Below, piece by piece: positions 1 through 8,183 of a DNA stretch of 14,848 nt. The notes under the pieces are model-generated. The model was given only the letters and a program-made list of their open reading frames with translations, was not told the origin of the DNA and ran no database searches. The stretch lies in contig CAZYEO010000059.1 in NCBI GenBank assembly GCA_964646495.1, positions 1-14,848 of the forward strand. The letters run 5' to 3'. Numbering within the stretch: the stretch's first letter is position 1; each line of letters opens with the position of its first letter. The stretch comes from HGM05232 sp964646495 (GTDB lineage: Bacteria; Bacteroidota; Bacteroidia; Bacteroidales; Muribaculaceae). A program made the translations under genes and the position numbers.

Positions 1-553
1 GTTGGTCTACAAGAATTGTAAAATTCCGCATAATCATCCATCCATGCAACAAATCTTTATCTGCCTTGTATCCCTTTAGAGCCACGCGAGTGCAGCATAT
101 CAACATCGACTTTAGATAGGCTCGTATCATCTCGGTCTTTAGAAAGTTTTCTGCTTTGAATTCCTTTCTGCTCATGTCTACCATCAATTCAAGTCGGTTC
201 ATATACTCGGATCCCATATCGAAATGTCTCACAAATGAGCCACCATTAAACAGAATACCGGCACACGATACTTCATCGTCATGACCATATATACAATAGA
301 AATTACTATTGAAAAGCACTATCTCATTTTCACCGGTGTGAGATATATATTTTAATTTATGATATGGGGTGAGTGCAATTAATTGATTGGGGAGCATGGT
401 TACCGGCACATGATCTACTTCAATGTTCAAAGCACCACTTCTCACCCAAATCAAACGGTATAAATCTTTTCTTTTGATCCATGAGGATGTGTACTGAATA
501 TTCCCTGGTAGTGAAACATAGCCTCCAAGGGGAGTCGTTAAATTATTATTCAT
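1..553 (-). CDS. AraC-family transcriptional regulator, N-terminal part (cut by window edge)
   Basis: An open frame of 184 codons starts at the ATG at 553 and runs off the left edge, so only the N-terminal part is visible. It reads as the cupin-like sensory half of an AraC/XylS regulator: a beta-rich stretch (around residues 30-100, with LYRLIWVRSGALNIEVD and a later FNSNFYCIYGHDDEVSC) followed by a helical segment (residues about 120-184). The DNA-binding double helix-turn-helix expected at the C-terminus would lie outside the window, so the family call rests on the N-terminal pattern alone. The gene has a near-ideal Bacteroidota promoter just upstream and is divergent from the aldolase gene, with about 156 bases between the two start codons. 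It may regulate that neighbour or itself, but nothing in the sequence shows the target or effector. Confidence 0.75.
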   Translation of the reverse strand, partial: MNNNLTTPLGGYVSLPGNIQYTSSWIKRKDLYRLIWVRSGALNIEVDHVPVTMLPNQLIALTPYHKLKYISHTGENEIVLFNSNFYCIYGHDDEVSCAGILFNGGSFVRHFDMGSEYMNRLELMVDMSRKEFKAENFLKTEMIRAYLKSMLICCTRVALKGYKADKDLLHGWMIMRNFTILVDQ

Positions 554-605
554 CGTTAAATTAAAATTAATGGTATTAATTAAAAGGTATATTAATAGGT
601 TTATC

Positions 606-636
606 CAAAGATATGATTTTCTTTTATATTTTCAAA
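606..636 (-). promoter_or_regulatory. Bacteroidota-type promoter of the AraC-family gene
   Basis: On the minus strand TTTG (636-633) is followed after exactly 19 bases by TATCTTTG (613-606). This matches the Bacteroidota consensus TTTG-N19-TAnnTTTG in both boxes. Transcription would begin near 600, about 45 bases before the ATG at 553. Confidence 0.8.
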
Positions 637-656
637 TTGCAAGAGAATAAAATTAG

Positions 657-664
657 TACTTTTG
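657..664 (+). promoter_or_regulatory. -7 box of the threonine aldolase promoter
   Basis: TACTTTTG matches the Bacteroidota -7 consensus TAnnTTTG exactly. The -33 element is weak: only an ATTG at 636-639, with a 17-base spacer. The box lies about 46 bases before the ATG at 710 and contains a TTG that could be mistaken for an earlier start, so it helps to decide the start of the next gene. Confidence 0.6.
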
Positions 665-709
665 CAATCAAATTTTTATAAGTTTCTACAACTTTATAAA
701 TCCAATTTA

Positions 710-1741
710 ATGATTAATTTTCAAAGTGACTATATGGAAGGGGCTTACCCTTCTATTATTGAGCGTCTTGCATCTATCAATTTAGATAAGAACACCGGTT
801 ATGGCATTGATAATATAAGTGAAAGTGCAAAAAGCCGGATTCGCGAAATTTTCAATGTTCCCTCGGCTGACGTTATGTTTCTTGTAGGTGGGACACAAAC
901 CAATAAATTAATGATTGATGCACTTATCGACCGATGCGAGGGGGTGATAGCACCAACTACCGGACATATTGCCGCTCACGAAGCTGGAGCAATCGAGGAA
1001 GCCGGACACAAAGTGCTTGCAATCCCAGCTGAAAACGGAAAGATAACAGCCGATGCTGTGGAAAAATTCCTGTGGAGTTTTGACCATGATCCCGACAAAG
1101 CTCACTGTGTTGCCCCGGGTATGGTGTATGTATCATTCCCCACCGAATATGGTACTATCTATACCATTGATGAGCTAAAAGCGATACACGGCGTTTGCAA
1201 GGCTTACGACATACCTTTGATGATCGATGGAGCTCGATTGGGCTACGGATTGGCGGCAAGCGGAATCACGCCCGCTCAATTCGGTGAATGTTGCGATGCT
1301 TTTTATATAGGAGGCACAAAGGTAGGTGCACTCTTTGGCGAAGCTATGGTAATAAATACGCGTCGCCGTCCCAAGCATCTCATGTCGCTCATAAAACGAC
1401 ATGGTGCGCTTCTTGCCAAGGGGTGGATAACCGGGTGTATGTTTGACACTCTGATGACCGACAATCTTTATCTCACTATTTCTGCCAATGCCATTGACAA
1501 AGCAATGCGCTTGCGTGATGCTCTTGCAAATATGGGGTATGAATTTGCTCTTGAATCGCCCACCAATCAACAATTCATATTGTTTGATACCAATAAATTG
1601 GATGCTCTCGCTCAAGAGGTAGGATATACATTTTGGGGAACGCATGATGCTACTCGCTCGGTGATTCGCCTTGTTACGAGTTGGGCTACTTCCGATGCAC
1701 AAATAGATGAATTGACAACAATTCTGGCAAAATACAAATAA
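710..1741 (+). CDS. ltaE: Threonine aldolase / beta-eliminating lyase family PLP enzyme
   Basis: This is a fold-type I PLP enzyme of the low-specificity threonine aldolase family, which cleaves L-threonine or allo-threonine to glycine and acetaldehyde in the cytoplasm. From the ATG at 710 it has 343 residues, the usual family size. Visible marks are VGGTQTN (59-65, phosphate binding), TTGHIAAHEAGA (83-94, with the ring-stacking His), MIDGARLGYG (171-180, Asp and Arg of the cofactor site), IGGTKVGALFGEA (200-212, Schiff-base Lys204) and a C-terminal SVIRLVTSW (317-325, substrate-carboxylate Arg). The frame is open upstream to a TTG at 662, but that TTG lies inside the -7 promoter box and cannot be in the mRNA, so 710 is chosen. 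The stop lies 6 bases from the stop of the convergent mfd gene. Exact substrate preference within the family is not visible. Confidence 0.88.
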   Translation: MINFQSDYMEGAYPSIIERLASINLDKNTGYGIDNISESAKSRIREIFNVPSADVMFLVGGTQTNKLMIDALIDRCEGVIAPTTGHIAAHEAGAIEEAGHKVLAIPAENGKITADAVEKFLWSFDHDPDKAHCVAPGMVYVSFPTEYGTIYTIDELKAIHGVCKAYDIPLMIDGARLGYGLAASGITPAQFGECCDAFYIGGTKVGALFGEAMVINTRRRPKHLMSLIKRHGALLAKGWITGCMFDTLMTDNLYLTISANAIDKAMRLRDALANMGYEFALESPTNQQFILFDTNKLDALAQEVGYTFWGTHDATRSVIRLVTSWATSDAQIDELTTILAKYK

Positions 1742-1747
1742 ATACTC

Positions 1748-4700
1748 CTAAATAGTTTCCAAAGATCCCATTGTGGTGAGGAGCGACACAGCCTCTTCCA
1801 CGGTGGGAACTTTGTGTATCATCATGGAGTTACGCCCTTTATTCTCGCGAAGTACACAACGGCGAGGGTTCTGTTGCAGAAAGTGCAGAATGCGTCCGAA
1901 TGCATTTGAATTATAGTAGGCAATATTTTGCTCTCCCACAAAATAGAGATACATTTTATCCTGTTTTAAAGCAATTTTTTCAATTCCAAGCGTGCGAGCC
2001 AACCGCCGAAGAGTCACAATGCGTATAAGCTCTTGTGCTTCTTTTGGTACTTTTCCAAATCTATCTTCGAGACGATTGCGGAATTGCAGCACATCTACAG
2101 CGCGCTCCATATTGTCAAGCTCCTGATATAGAGATATTCGCTCACTTTCCTGTGGCACATAAGTGGCAGGGAAAAGCAATTCCATATCGGATTCTATCAC
2201 ACAATCAGATACATATGATTCCTCTTCGGGTTCTTCGGATGTGTTGCCTTCATTAAATTCTTTGGAAAATTCCTCCGTTTTCAACTCCAGCATAGCCTCT
2301 TTCAATATCTTTTGATATGTTTCATATCCTAAATCGGCTATGAATCCGCTTTGCTCGGCTCCAAGTAGATTACCGGCTCCACGTATATCCAAATCTTGCA
2401 TAGCAATGTGAATGCCACTACCCAATTCTGCAAAACTTTCGATGGCTTGCAAACGACGTTTTGCTACCGGCTTGAGCGGAAGCTGCGGTGGCACTAATAG
2501 ATAGCAAAAAGCCTTGCGCGAGCTACGCCCCACACGTCCTCGGAGCTGATGCAACTCACTCAGACCAAAATTTTGCGCATTATTGATAATAATAGTATTG
2601 ACATTAGGCATATCAATACCCGATTCTATTATTGTGGTAGCCAGAAGCACATCGTAATCATGATTGGCAAAGTCAATAATAGCCTGCTCTAACTTGTCTG
2701 GCGACATCTGTCCATGTCCCACAACTACCCTTGCATCTGGAATAAGCCGATGTATCATGCCTTCAAGCTCATAAAGTTGCTCGATGCGGTTATTAACGAA
2801 GAATACTTGCCCGTTACGCGACATTTCAAAGTTTATAGCCTCGGTCACTATATCATCATTGAGCGAATTGACGGCAGTAAGTATAGGATATCTGTTGGGT
2901 GGTGGGGTATTAATTGAGCTTAAATCTCTTGCCCCCATAAGAGAAAATTGTAGGGTACGAGGGATTGGGGTAGCAGACATTGTGAGCGTATCTACATTCA
3001 CTTTCATCTGCTTTAGCTTCTCCTTTACAGCGACCCCGAATTTTTGTTCTTCATCCACCACAAGCAATCCGAGATCCTTGAATTTAACATCTTTTCCTAT
3101 GAGTTTATGAGTGCCTATAAGTATATCAATCTTTCCTTCGGCAAGACGTTGCAATATATCCTTCACATCTTTTGGTCGTCGTGCACGGCTGAGATACTCC
3201 ACCGTTACCGGAAACTCCTTCAAACGATCCTTGAAGGTATTGAAATGCTGATAAGCAAGCACGGTTGTAGGCACAAGCACGGCTGCTTGTTTGCCATCGG
3301 TGGCAGCCTTAAATGCCGCACGTATAGCCACCTCCGTTTTCCCAAAACCCACATCTCCACACACAAGTCGATCCATCGGTCGATCACTTTCCATGTCGGC
3401 TTTCACAGCATTAGTGGCTTTCAACTGATCCGGAGTATCCTCATATATAAAAGAAGCCTCCAATTCTTGCTGTAAATACCCATCTGGGGTAAAAGCATAC
3501 CCTTTTTCATCTTTTCGGGCAGCATATAATTTTATAAGATCGCGCGCTATATCTTTGAGTTTTGCCTTAGTCTTCTCTTTTATGCGATTCCATGCGCCAC
3601 TTCCCACTTTGTTCAATTTAGGCTCCACTCCCTCTTTGCCACGATACTTGGCAAGTTTATGGAGTGCGTGTATAGACACAAAGATAATATCATCATTTAG
3701 ATAGGTAAGCTTTATCATCTCTTGCATGCGTCCGTTCACATTTGTACGCAGCAATCCGCCGAATTTGCCCACACCATGATCCACATGCACAATATAATCT
3801 CCCACCTCAATCTGGCTTAATTCTTTTAATGATAGGGCAAGCTTTCCACTTCGTGCCTTATCACTTTTGAGGTTATACTTATGGAATCTGTCGAATATCT
3901 GATGATCTGTGAACACACATATCTTATTGTCATTGTCTACAAACCCCTCATGCAATGTTTTCAGCACAGGGATAAAATGGATTTTATCCCCCCTATCTTC
4001 AAATATCACACGCAATCGCTCGGTTTGCTTTTCGCTGTCGGATAGTATATATAACTTATACCCTTTATCTTCAAATTCCTTAAAGGAGGAGGAGATAAGA
4101 TCAAAATTCTTATGGTACACCCCTTGAGGTGAACAATCTATATCTATCGAAGCAGCAGAACGACTCGCTTGCTGCACTCCATAGTCCACCCTTTTAAATT
4201 CCGAGAACCGGCGGCGAAACTCTTCAGCATCAATCACATTGCTCATTGCATCTTTATCAGATTCCTCGGCAAGCAACGCATTTGTACTAATGGTTTCTGA
4301 ACCAATCACCTCTATGCGATCCAATAGCCATTGGTAATCGCGACAAAGTAAAATTGTTTTATCATTTATAAAATGCAGGAATGAGTTGTTGCCATCTTTG
4401 GCATTACTCACATTATTGAGAATATTAATGGCATCGATGCGAGTTTCAGATAATTGAGTCTCCACGTTAAATGTGCGAATACTCTCGATTTCATCGCCAA
4501 AAAAGTCTATGCGATAGGGCAATTCATTGGAAAATGAATATACATCCAATATCGAGCCACGGATGGCATATTGTCCCGGTTCATACACATAATTTACCTC
4601 TTGAAATCCAAATTCTTTCAATTTGATCTCAATGATGTGCATATCCATAGGCTTTTTCACGGATATATGCAAAGTAGACTCCTCTATATGCTGCTTAGAT

Positions 4701-5098
4701 GCCACTTTCTCCGCAAGAGCCTCAGGATAGGTTACCACCCATTGCAATTTATCGTTGCGCTCCCATTGATTTAATACCTCTGTACGCAATATTTCCGATG
4801 GAGCATCTTTCTGCCCATATTTTATGTCACGCTTATATCCCGAGGGGAATATAAGCACGTGCTCCTCCCCATTTATCTGGCATAGGTCGTGATACATATA
4901 TCCTGCCTCATCGAGATCATTGGCAATGATAAGATATGGGTATGTTTTGCGAGGAAAACGAGAAAAAAGCATTGCAGGCGATGATCCTGCCATCCCGGAT
5001 ATATCTATATTGCGTATTTTGCGATCGGTCAATACACTGTTCAACGCATCAATCCGTGCCTTGGAATTGAAAATATCACATAACGAATTTATTTCCAC
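1748..5098 (-). CDS. mfd: Transcription-repair coupling factor Mfd
   Basis: Mfd is a DNA translocase that removes RNA polymerase stalled at DNA lesions and recruits UvrA for nucleotide excision repair. The 1116-residue protein has the full layout: a UvrB-like N-terminal part (about 1-350, with GSSPAMLFSRFPRKTYPYLI and EPGQYAIRGSILDVYS), the RNA polymerase interaction domain (about 430-500, VGDYIVHVDHGVGKFGG), the RecG-like helicase core with Walker A GDVGFGKTEVA (about 580), the DEEQ box (about 683), TMSATPIPRTLQ (about 709), RGRVGRSSRKAFCYLL and RGAGNLLGAEQSG, and the C-terminal TRCF domain (about 980-1080, FPATYVPQESERISLYQEL). The start is a GTG at 5098, where the family N-terminus is expected; no better ATG is seen. 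It follows ctp after 29 bases on the same strand, so the two are probably co-transcribed. It looks intact. Confidence 0.96.
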   Translation of the reverse strand: MEINSLCDIFNSKARIDALNSVLTDRKIRNIDISGMAGSSPAMLFSRFPRKTYPYLIIANDLDEAGYMYHDLCQINGEEHVLIFPSGYKRDIKYGQKDAPSEILRTEVLNQWERNDKLQWVVTYPEALAEKVASKQHIEESTLHISVKKPMDMHIIEIKLKEFGFQEVNYVYEPGQYAIRGSILDVYSFSNELPYRIDFFGDEIESIRTFNVETQLSETRIDAINILNNVSNAKDGNNSFLHFINDKTILLCRDYQWLLDRIEVIGSETISTNALLAEESDKDAMSNVIDAEEFRRRFSEFKRVDYGVQQASRSAASIDIDCSPQGVYHKNFDLISSSFKEFEDKGYKLYILSDSEKQTERLRVIFEDRGDKIHFIPVLKTLHEGFVDNDNKICVFTDHQIFDRFHKYNLKSDKARSGKLALSLKELSQIEVGDYIVHVDHGVGKFGGLLRTNVNGRMQEMIKLTYLNDDIIFVSIHALHKLAKYRGKEGVEPKLNKVGSGAWNRIKEKTKAKLKDIARDLIKLYAARKDEKGYAFTPDGYLQQELEASFIYEDTPDQLKATNAVKADMESDRPMDRLVCGDVGFGKTEVAIRAAFKAATDGKQAAVLVPTTVLAYQHFNTFKDRLKEFPVTVEYLSRARRPKDVKDILQRLAEGKIDILIGTHKLIGKDVKFKDLGLLVVDEEQKFGVAVKEKLKQMKVNVDTLTMSATPIPRTLQFSLMGARDLSSINTPPPNRYPILTAVNSLNDDIVTEAINFEMSRNGQVFFVNNRIEQLYELEGMIHRLIPDARVVVGHGQMSPDKLEQAIIDFANHDYDVLLATTIIESGIDMPNVNTIIINNAQNFGLSELHQLRGRVGRSSRKAFCYLLVPPQLPLKPVAKRRLQAIESFAELGSGIHIAMQDLDIRGAGNLLGAEQSGFIADLGYETYQKILKEAMLELKTEEFSKEFNEGNTSEEPEEESYVSDCVIESDMELLFPATYVPQESERISLYQELDNMERAVDVLQFRNRLEDRFGKVPKEAQELIRIVTLRRLARTLGIEKIALKQDKMYLYFVGEQNIAYYNSNAFGRILHFLQQNPRRCVLRENKGRNSMMIHKVPTVEEAVSLLTTMGSLETI

Positions 5099-5127
5099 AA
5101 TTTCTTTAATTAAACGAGGGCTACGAT

Positions 5128-6813
5128 CTATTTCTTATTTTTCTTATATGGCAAATGGAGAATTTTCTCATATTCTCCCGGCGTGTTGAAAATAGATACA
5201 GCTTTCAATACCCCTTCATCATCTTTCATAGTATAAACATACCCTCCACGCTGATAATAATAACGTTTTATTATCTCAGTGGCTAAAATATCATTTACCT
5301 CTTTTCTATGTATATCGAGGTCGTGATAAAGGTCATGCTTTAACGATTTTTCAAGCGCATCAAATTGTGCCTTGATAGAGTCTGTCATATACCCTTCTGT
5401 TTTAGATGTCTCACGTAAATCCTTCAATTTTTGCTCACACACTTTATCATATTCAAATTTTTGGGGATTAATAAATGCCTTGAATTGGTTGAATAAGGTA
5501 TCGGTAATCACAAACTCTTCAGCCGGAGCTATTGTAGGATTTTCAGCGGCAAATTTAGTGGCGAAATCAAAAGCCCAATTGTCGCGGATAATATTGTAGG
5601 ATAATCGAGTAAGGGGAGGATATGATATAGAAACATCGGCTGCAATTCCCCCTCCATCGCGCACCTCACGTCCGTTTTTAGTGTGGAATACAGTAGTGAG
5701 GCTATCGGGAGTACGCCCCACCGATCCATCGGGGTTGCGGTGCGAATAGTCTATAGCTTGTATCAATCGTCCGCTCGGTATATAATATTTAGCAATAGTA
5801 ACTTTGAGTATTCCGTCAAATGGTAATGGGCGCGTAGTCTGCACCAATCCTTTACCATACGAACGTCCACCGATAATTACAGCTCGATCAATATCTTGCA
5901 ATGATCCTGCCACAATCTCCGATGCCGATGCCGACCCACCATCAATAAGCACAGCAAGAGGAATTTCAGGATCGATAGGATCTTGAGTGGTTTTATATAT
6001 CTTTTCACTTTGCTTTAATCTGCCGCGAGTTTTCAACACCTCAGTGTTTTTTGGAACGAATAGCCCCACAATCTGCACAGCACTTTCAAGCAAACCGCCA
6101 CCATTTCCACGCAAATCCAATATCATCCCTTTTAATTTGCGGTCTTTCTTTAGCTCCAACAATGCTGAACGCACCTCGGCATACGATTTTTCATTAAATC
6201 CGGTGAGCATTATATACCCCACATCACCTTTCATTACTCCATAATATGGCACAGGATTCATTTGAATTTTCTCCCGCATAATATTAATCGTCTTAATACT
6301 ATCAGCAACATAAGGCCGCTTTATCTGTATTTTCAATGGGGTATTTGCTTGACCTTTCAACCTTTCGCTCACTTTCGCGCTCTTCCATGTCGTTACAGTA
6401 TCTGAATCGATAATCTGAATTTTATCTCCGGGTTTCAATCCCGCTTTAGCTGCCGGACTATTTTCGTATGGTTCAGAAATATACACCCCATCATTCTTTT
6501 CCAATATATAGGAGCCTATACCACCATATTCGCCGGTAGTGATCACCATAAAATCATCCTGTTCACTTGCAGGAATAAATTGCGTATAGGGATCAATGTC
6601 GTTAAGCATTGCACCGATAGCCGTTTCAATAGATTTCTGAGCATTTATCGTGTCTACATAATTCATATTCAACTCCTTAAAAAGAGCGTTGAATATCTCC
6701 ATATTACGTGATATCGCTGCATCGTCATTACGCTTCGCATCAGCACCCCACATAGGGAGTGTCAAGGCACAAATAGTAGCCATACAAAAGGCTATCCCGG
6801 TATTTTTTTTCAT
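5128..6813 (-). CDS. C-terminal processing peptidase, S41 family (CtpA/Prc-like)
   Basis: This is a periplasmic serine protease that trims or degrades proteins from their C-termini. The 561-residue protein has a signal peptide (about 1-26: KK, hydrophobic stretch, then an Ala-rich end before KRND), a PDZ domain (about 92-180, with GGIGSYI and SPAAKAGLKPGDKIQIID) and the S41 catalytic core. The catalytic Ser is in GGSASASE (Ser296 by family alignment) and the general-base Lys in SYGKGLVQTT (Lys321); the 25-residue spacing equals that of the plant D1 processing protease (Ser372/Lys397). LDLRGNGGG (232-240) is another S41 mark. The ATG at 6813 follows AGGAAA, a fair ribosome site. It is the first gene of a likely two-gene unit with mfd. 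Substrates cannot be inferred. Confidence 0.93.
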   Translation of the reverse strand: MKKNTGIAFCMATICALTLPMWGADAKRNDDAAISRNMEIFNALFKELNMNYVDTINAQKSIETAIGAMLNDIDPYTQFIPASEQDDFMVITTGEYGGIGSYILEKNDGVYISEPYENSPAAKAGLKPGDKIQIIDSDTVTTWKSAKVSERLKGQANTPLKIQIKRPYVADSIKTINIMREKIQMNPVPYYGVMKGDVGYIMLTGFNEKSYAEVRSALLELKKDRKLKGMILDLRGNGGGLLESAVQIVGLFVPKNTEVLKTRGRLKQSEKIYKTTQDPIDPEIPLAVLIDGGSASASEIVAGSLQDIDRAVIIGGRSYGKGLVQTTRPLPFDGILKVTIAKYYIPSGRLIQAIDYSHRNPDGSVGRTPDSLTTVFHTKNGREVRDGGGIAADVSISYPPLTRLSYNIIRDNWAFDFATKFAAENPTIAPAEEFVITDTLFNQFKAFINPQKFEYDKVCEQKLKDLRETSKTEGYMTDSIKAQFDALEKSLKHDLYHDLDIHRKEVNDILATEIIKRYYYQRGGYVYTMKDDEGVLKAVSIFNTPGEYEKILHLPYKKNKK

Positions 6814-6830
6814 TTTCCTGAATTTTCGTG

Positions 6831-6838
6831 CTAAAGTA
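6831..6838 (-). promoter_or_regulatory. Possible -7 box of the ctp-mfd promoter
   Basis: On the minus strand TACTTTAG matches TAnnTTTG at seven of eight positions, 17 bases before the ctp ATG. No TTTG is found at the proper -33 distance, so this is only the best candidate in the 174-base gap between ctp and the tRNA genes. The rest of that gap is AT-rich and carries the tRNA promoter. Confidence 0.35.
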
Positions 6839-6921
6839 CTCTATATAATTGAATTTGTATATTACTAAGGGCGTAAAAATATCTTAATAATTAAAATTAA
6901 AACAAGTTTTTGCTCATAAGT

Positions 6922-6953
6922 ATTGCATAATTCAAATTTTCGGGTTACTTTTG
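6922..6953 (+). promoter_or_regulatory. Promoter of the tRNA-Asn pair
   Basis: ATTG (6922-6925) followed after 20 bases by TACTTTTG (6946-6953) fits the Bacteroidota promoter form, with an exact -7 box. It lies about 34 bases before the first tRNA. No separate promoter is seen in the 24 bases between the two tRNAs, so they probably share one transcript. Confidence 0.7.
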
Positions 6954-6987
6954 CAACGCAATTAGCGAAAAGGCTGCATTGCAACAC

Positions 6988-7061
6988 GCTTCAATAGCTC
7001 AGTTGGTTAGAGCATCTGACTGTTAATCAGAGGGTCGTTGGTTCAAGTCCATCTTGAAGCG
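6988..7061 (+). tRNA. tRNA-Asn (anticodon GTT), copy 1
   Basis: A complete 74-nt cloverleaf: acceptor GCTTCAA pairs with TTGAAGC, D stem GCTC/GAGC, anticodon stem TCTGA/TCAGA with loop CTGTTAA (anticodon GTT at 7022-7024), T loop TTCAAGT, discriminator G. CCA is not encoded. The T stem GTTGG/CCATC holds one U-U mismatch (positions 50 and 64), present in both copies. Confidence 0.95.
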
Positions 7062-7085
7062 CAAAAAAAATTTTAGGAACATCAA

Positions 7086-7159
7086 GCTTCAATAGCTCAG
7101 TTGGTTAGAGCATCTGACTGTTAATCAGAGGGTCGTTGGTTCAAGTCCATCTTGAAGCG
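7086..7159 (+). tRNA. tRNA-Asn (anticodon GTT), copy 2
   Basis: Identical over all 74 nt to the first copy and placed 98 bases downstream of it; the anticodon GTT is at 7120-7122. It carries the same U-U mismatch in the T stem and no encoded CCA. An intrinsic terminator follows at once. The start of phage-derived sequence only about 45 bases beyond makes this tRNA a possible former integration site, although no second copy of its 3' end is seen in the window. Confidence 0.95.
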
Positions 7160-7162
7160 CAA

Positions 7163-7197
7163 AAAAGGAGAAAACGAATGTTTTCTCCTTTTCTTTT
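7163..7197 (+). terminator. Intrinsic terminator of the tRNA-Asn unit
   Basis: A perfect 13-bp stem (AAAAGGAGAAAAC, 7163-7175, with GTTTTCTCCTTTT, 7180-7192) around a GAAT loop, followed by a T-rich tract (TTTTCTTTT). It lies four bases after the second tRNA. Confidence 0.9.
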
Positions 7198-7204
7198 AAT
7201 ACCC

Positions 7205-8014
7205 CCACCCCAAACGGACAATCCAAAATTTGGGATACCGACCTGGCACGATGGTCGAAATTAAAACTCACAACCCATAAACATTTCCAACTTAGCGAAG
7301 AACTCCTCGATAGTCCAATGAGGCATAGCATCTGCATAACTCGGCATATACCAAGTATAAGGCAACGTGTTACATATAAGTAGATACTTATATTCCTCCT
7401 TAGCCTCCCATGCACTAAAGTCGTAGCTATAGCCAATCTGTTCACATATACGTTTAGTGATATAGATAAGATATGGTTGCCAGGAGAGCCCCGCAGTTTC
7501 CGAATCCCACGAATATGCACCATTAGCATAGTTAGCCTTATTCTGAATGTTGCCCGAAGCATCATTCACCCACGGCAAAGCCACAGCGTTCATACCAATT
7601 GCAAAACCTCCCCATGCCTGAGTAGTAGTCATATTGCTTTTTGAAGTGATTGACGGTTTGCCAAGATTCATTTCATTGATATAAATCTTGTCTAAAGTCT
7701 TCTCAAAGTTTTGAGCACTTCTACCGTCAAGGAATTGCGTCTTCACCTCCACCTCATTTATTTCAGTGATAGTGATACAGCCATATTTGTAAAAGTTCCT
7801 GTCTTGAATTTCACATTGAAATATCACATTCTGAGCCGACACATCCATACGGTTAAAATGTCCGAAAATAGCTTGATTTTGCGGGCAATCACGAAGAGGA
7901 AAAGTGATAGTCAACGAGTAGCCATCGCTACCCGAAAACAATCTGTTTTCACTCACATACTCAAACGAAGTACCCTCTTTGAGAGCAGCCAGTTTATTAT
8001 TAATATATTTGCAT
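7205..8014 (-). pseudogene. Broken phage tail protein gene (prophage remnant)
   Basis: The main frame (7261 to about 8008) resembles a structural tail protein of Bacteroides-type phages, by marks such as FEYVSENRLFSGSDGYSL, FGHFNRMDV and KIYINEMNLG; this is from memory of the family and not certain. An ATG at 8014 begins M-Q-I-Y and then hits stops, while the frame two bases off continues I-N-N-K-L-A-A-L-K-E-G. Restoring one TA unit in the run at about 8002-8008 joins them into a smooth N-terminus. At the other end the frame stops at a TAA (7263-7261) just after MGCEF. Removing one T from the run at 7263-7266 lets it continue N-F-D-H-R-A-R-S-V-S. Homology fades near 7205, where the gene is cut short next to the tRNA terminator. 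It is therefore a frameshifted, 3'-truncated relic, not a working gene. Confidence 0.7.
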
Positions 8015-8051
8015 AAAAAAGCACCTTTACAGTTTTACTCCATAAAGATGC
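8014..8051 (-). terminator. Intrinsic terminator downstream of the kinase gene
   Basis: On the minus strand GCATCTTTA (8051-8043) pairs with TAAAGGTGC (8029-8021), a 9-bp stem with one G-U pair and a 13-base loop. It is followed by TTTTTT (8020-8015). It lies 132 bases past the kinase stop and ends one base before the ATG of the tail pseudogene, so it would insulate the tail gene from kinase transcription. A shorter transcript starting near 8104 could also end here. Confidence 0.8.
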
Positions 8052-8110
8052 TTGATATTTTTAGAAGGATAAAAGACTACATAAGTTTGCTATGATAGCT
8101 ATATATAGAT

Positions 8111-8118
8111 CAAAGGTA
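8111..8118 (-). promoter_or_regulatory. Possible -7 box between kinase gene and terminator
   Basis: On the minus strand TACCTTTG matches TAnnTTTG exactly. No TTTG lies 19-20 bases upstream. If active it would make an RNA of roughly 90 nt ending at the terminator at 8015. No coding frame is evident in that stretch. Chance occurrence in AT-rich DNA is quite possible. Confidence 0.25.
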
Positions 8119-8183
8119 GCCTAAAATTGAATTTTACTTTTTATTATGTATTTACATTTTCGTATGCTTACACAAAATAGTAA

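Noticed and set aside
662..709. TTG start extending the threonine aldolase by 16 codons
   Set aside because: The TTG is inside the -7 promoter box, and the family N-terminus fits the ATG at 710.
1175..1702. Long minus-strand open frame opposite the threonine aldolase gene
   Set aside because: It lies fully inside a well-supported gene and has no recognisable domain; it is a shadow of the codon pattern.
1742..1747. Terminator between the convergent aldolase and mfd genes
   Set aside because: Only 6 bases separate the two stops and no hairpin with a T tract is seen there.
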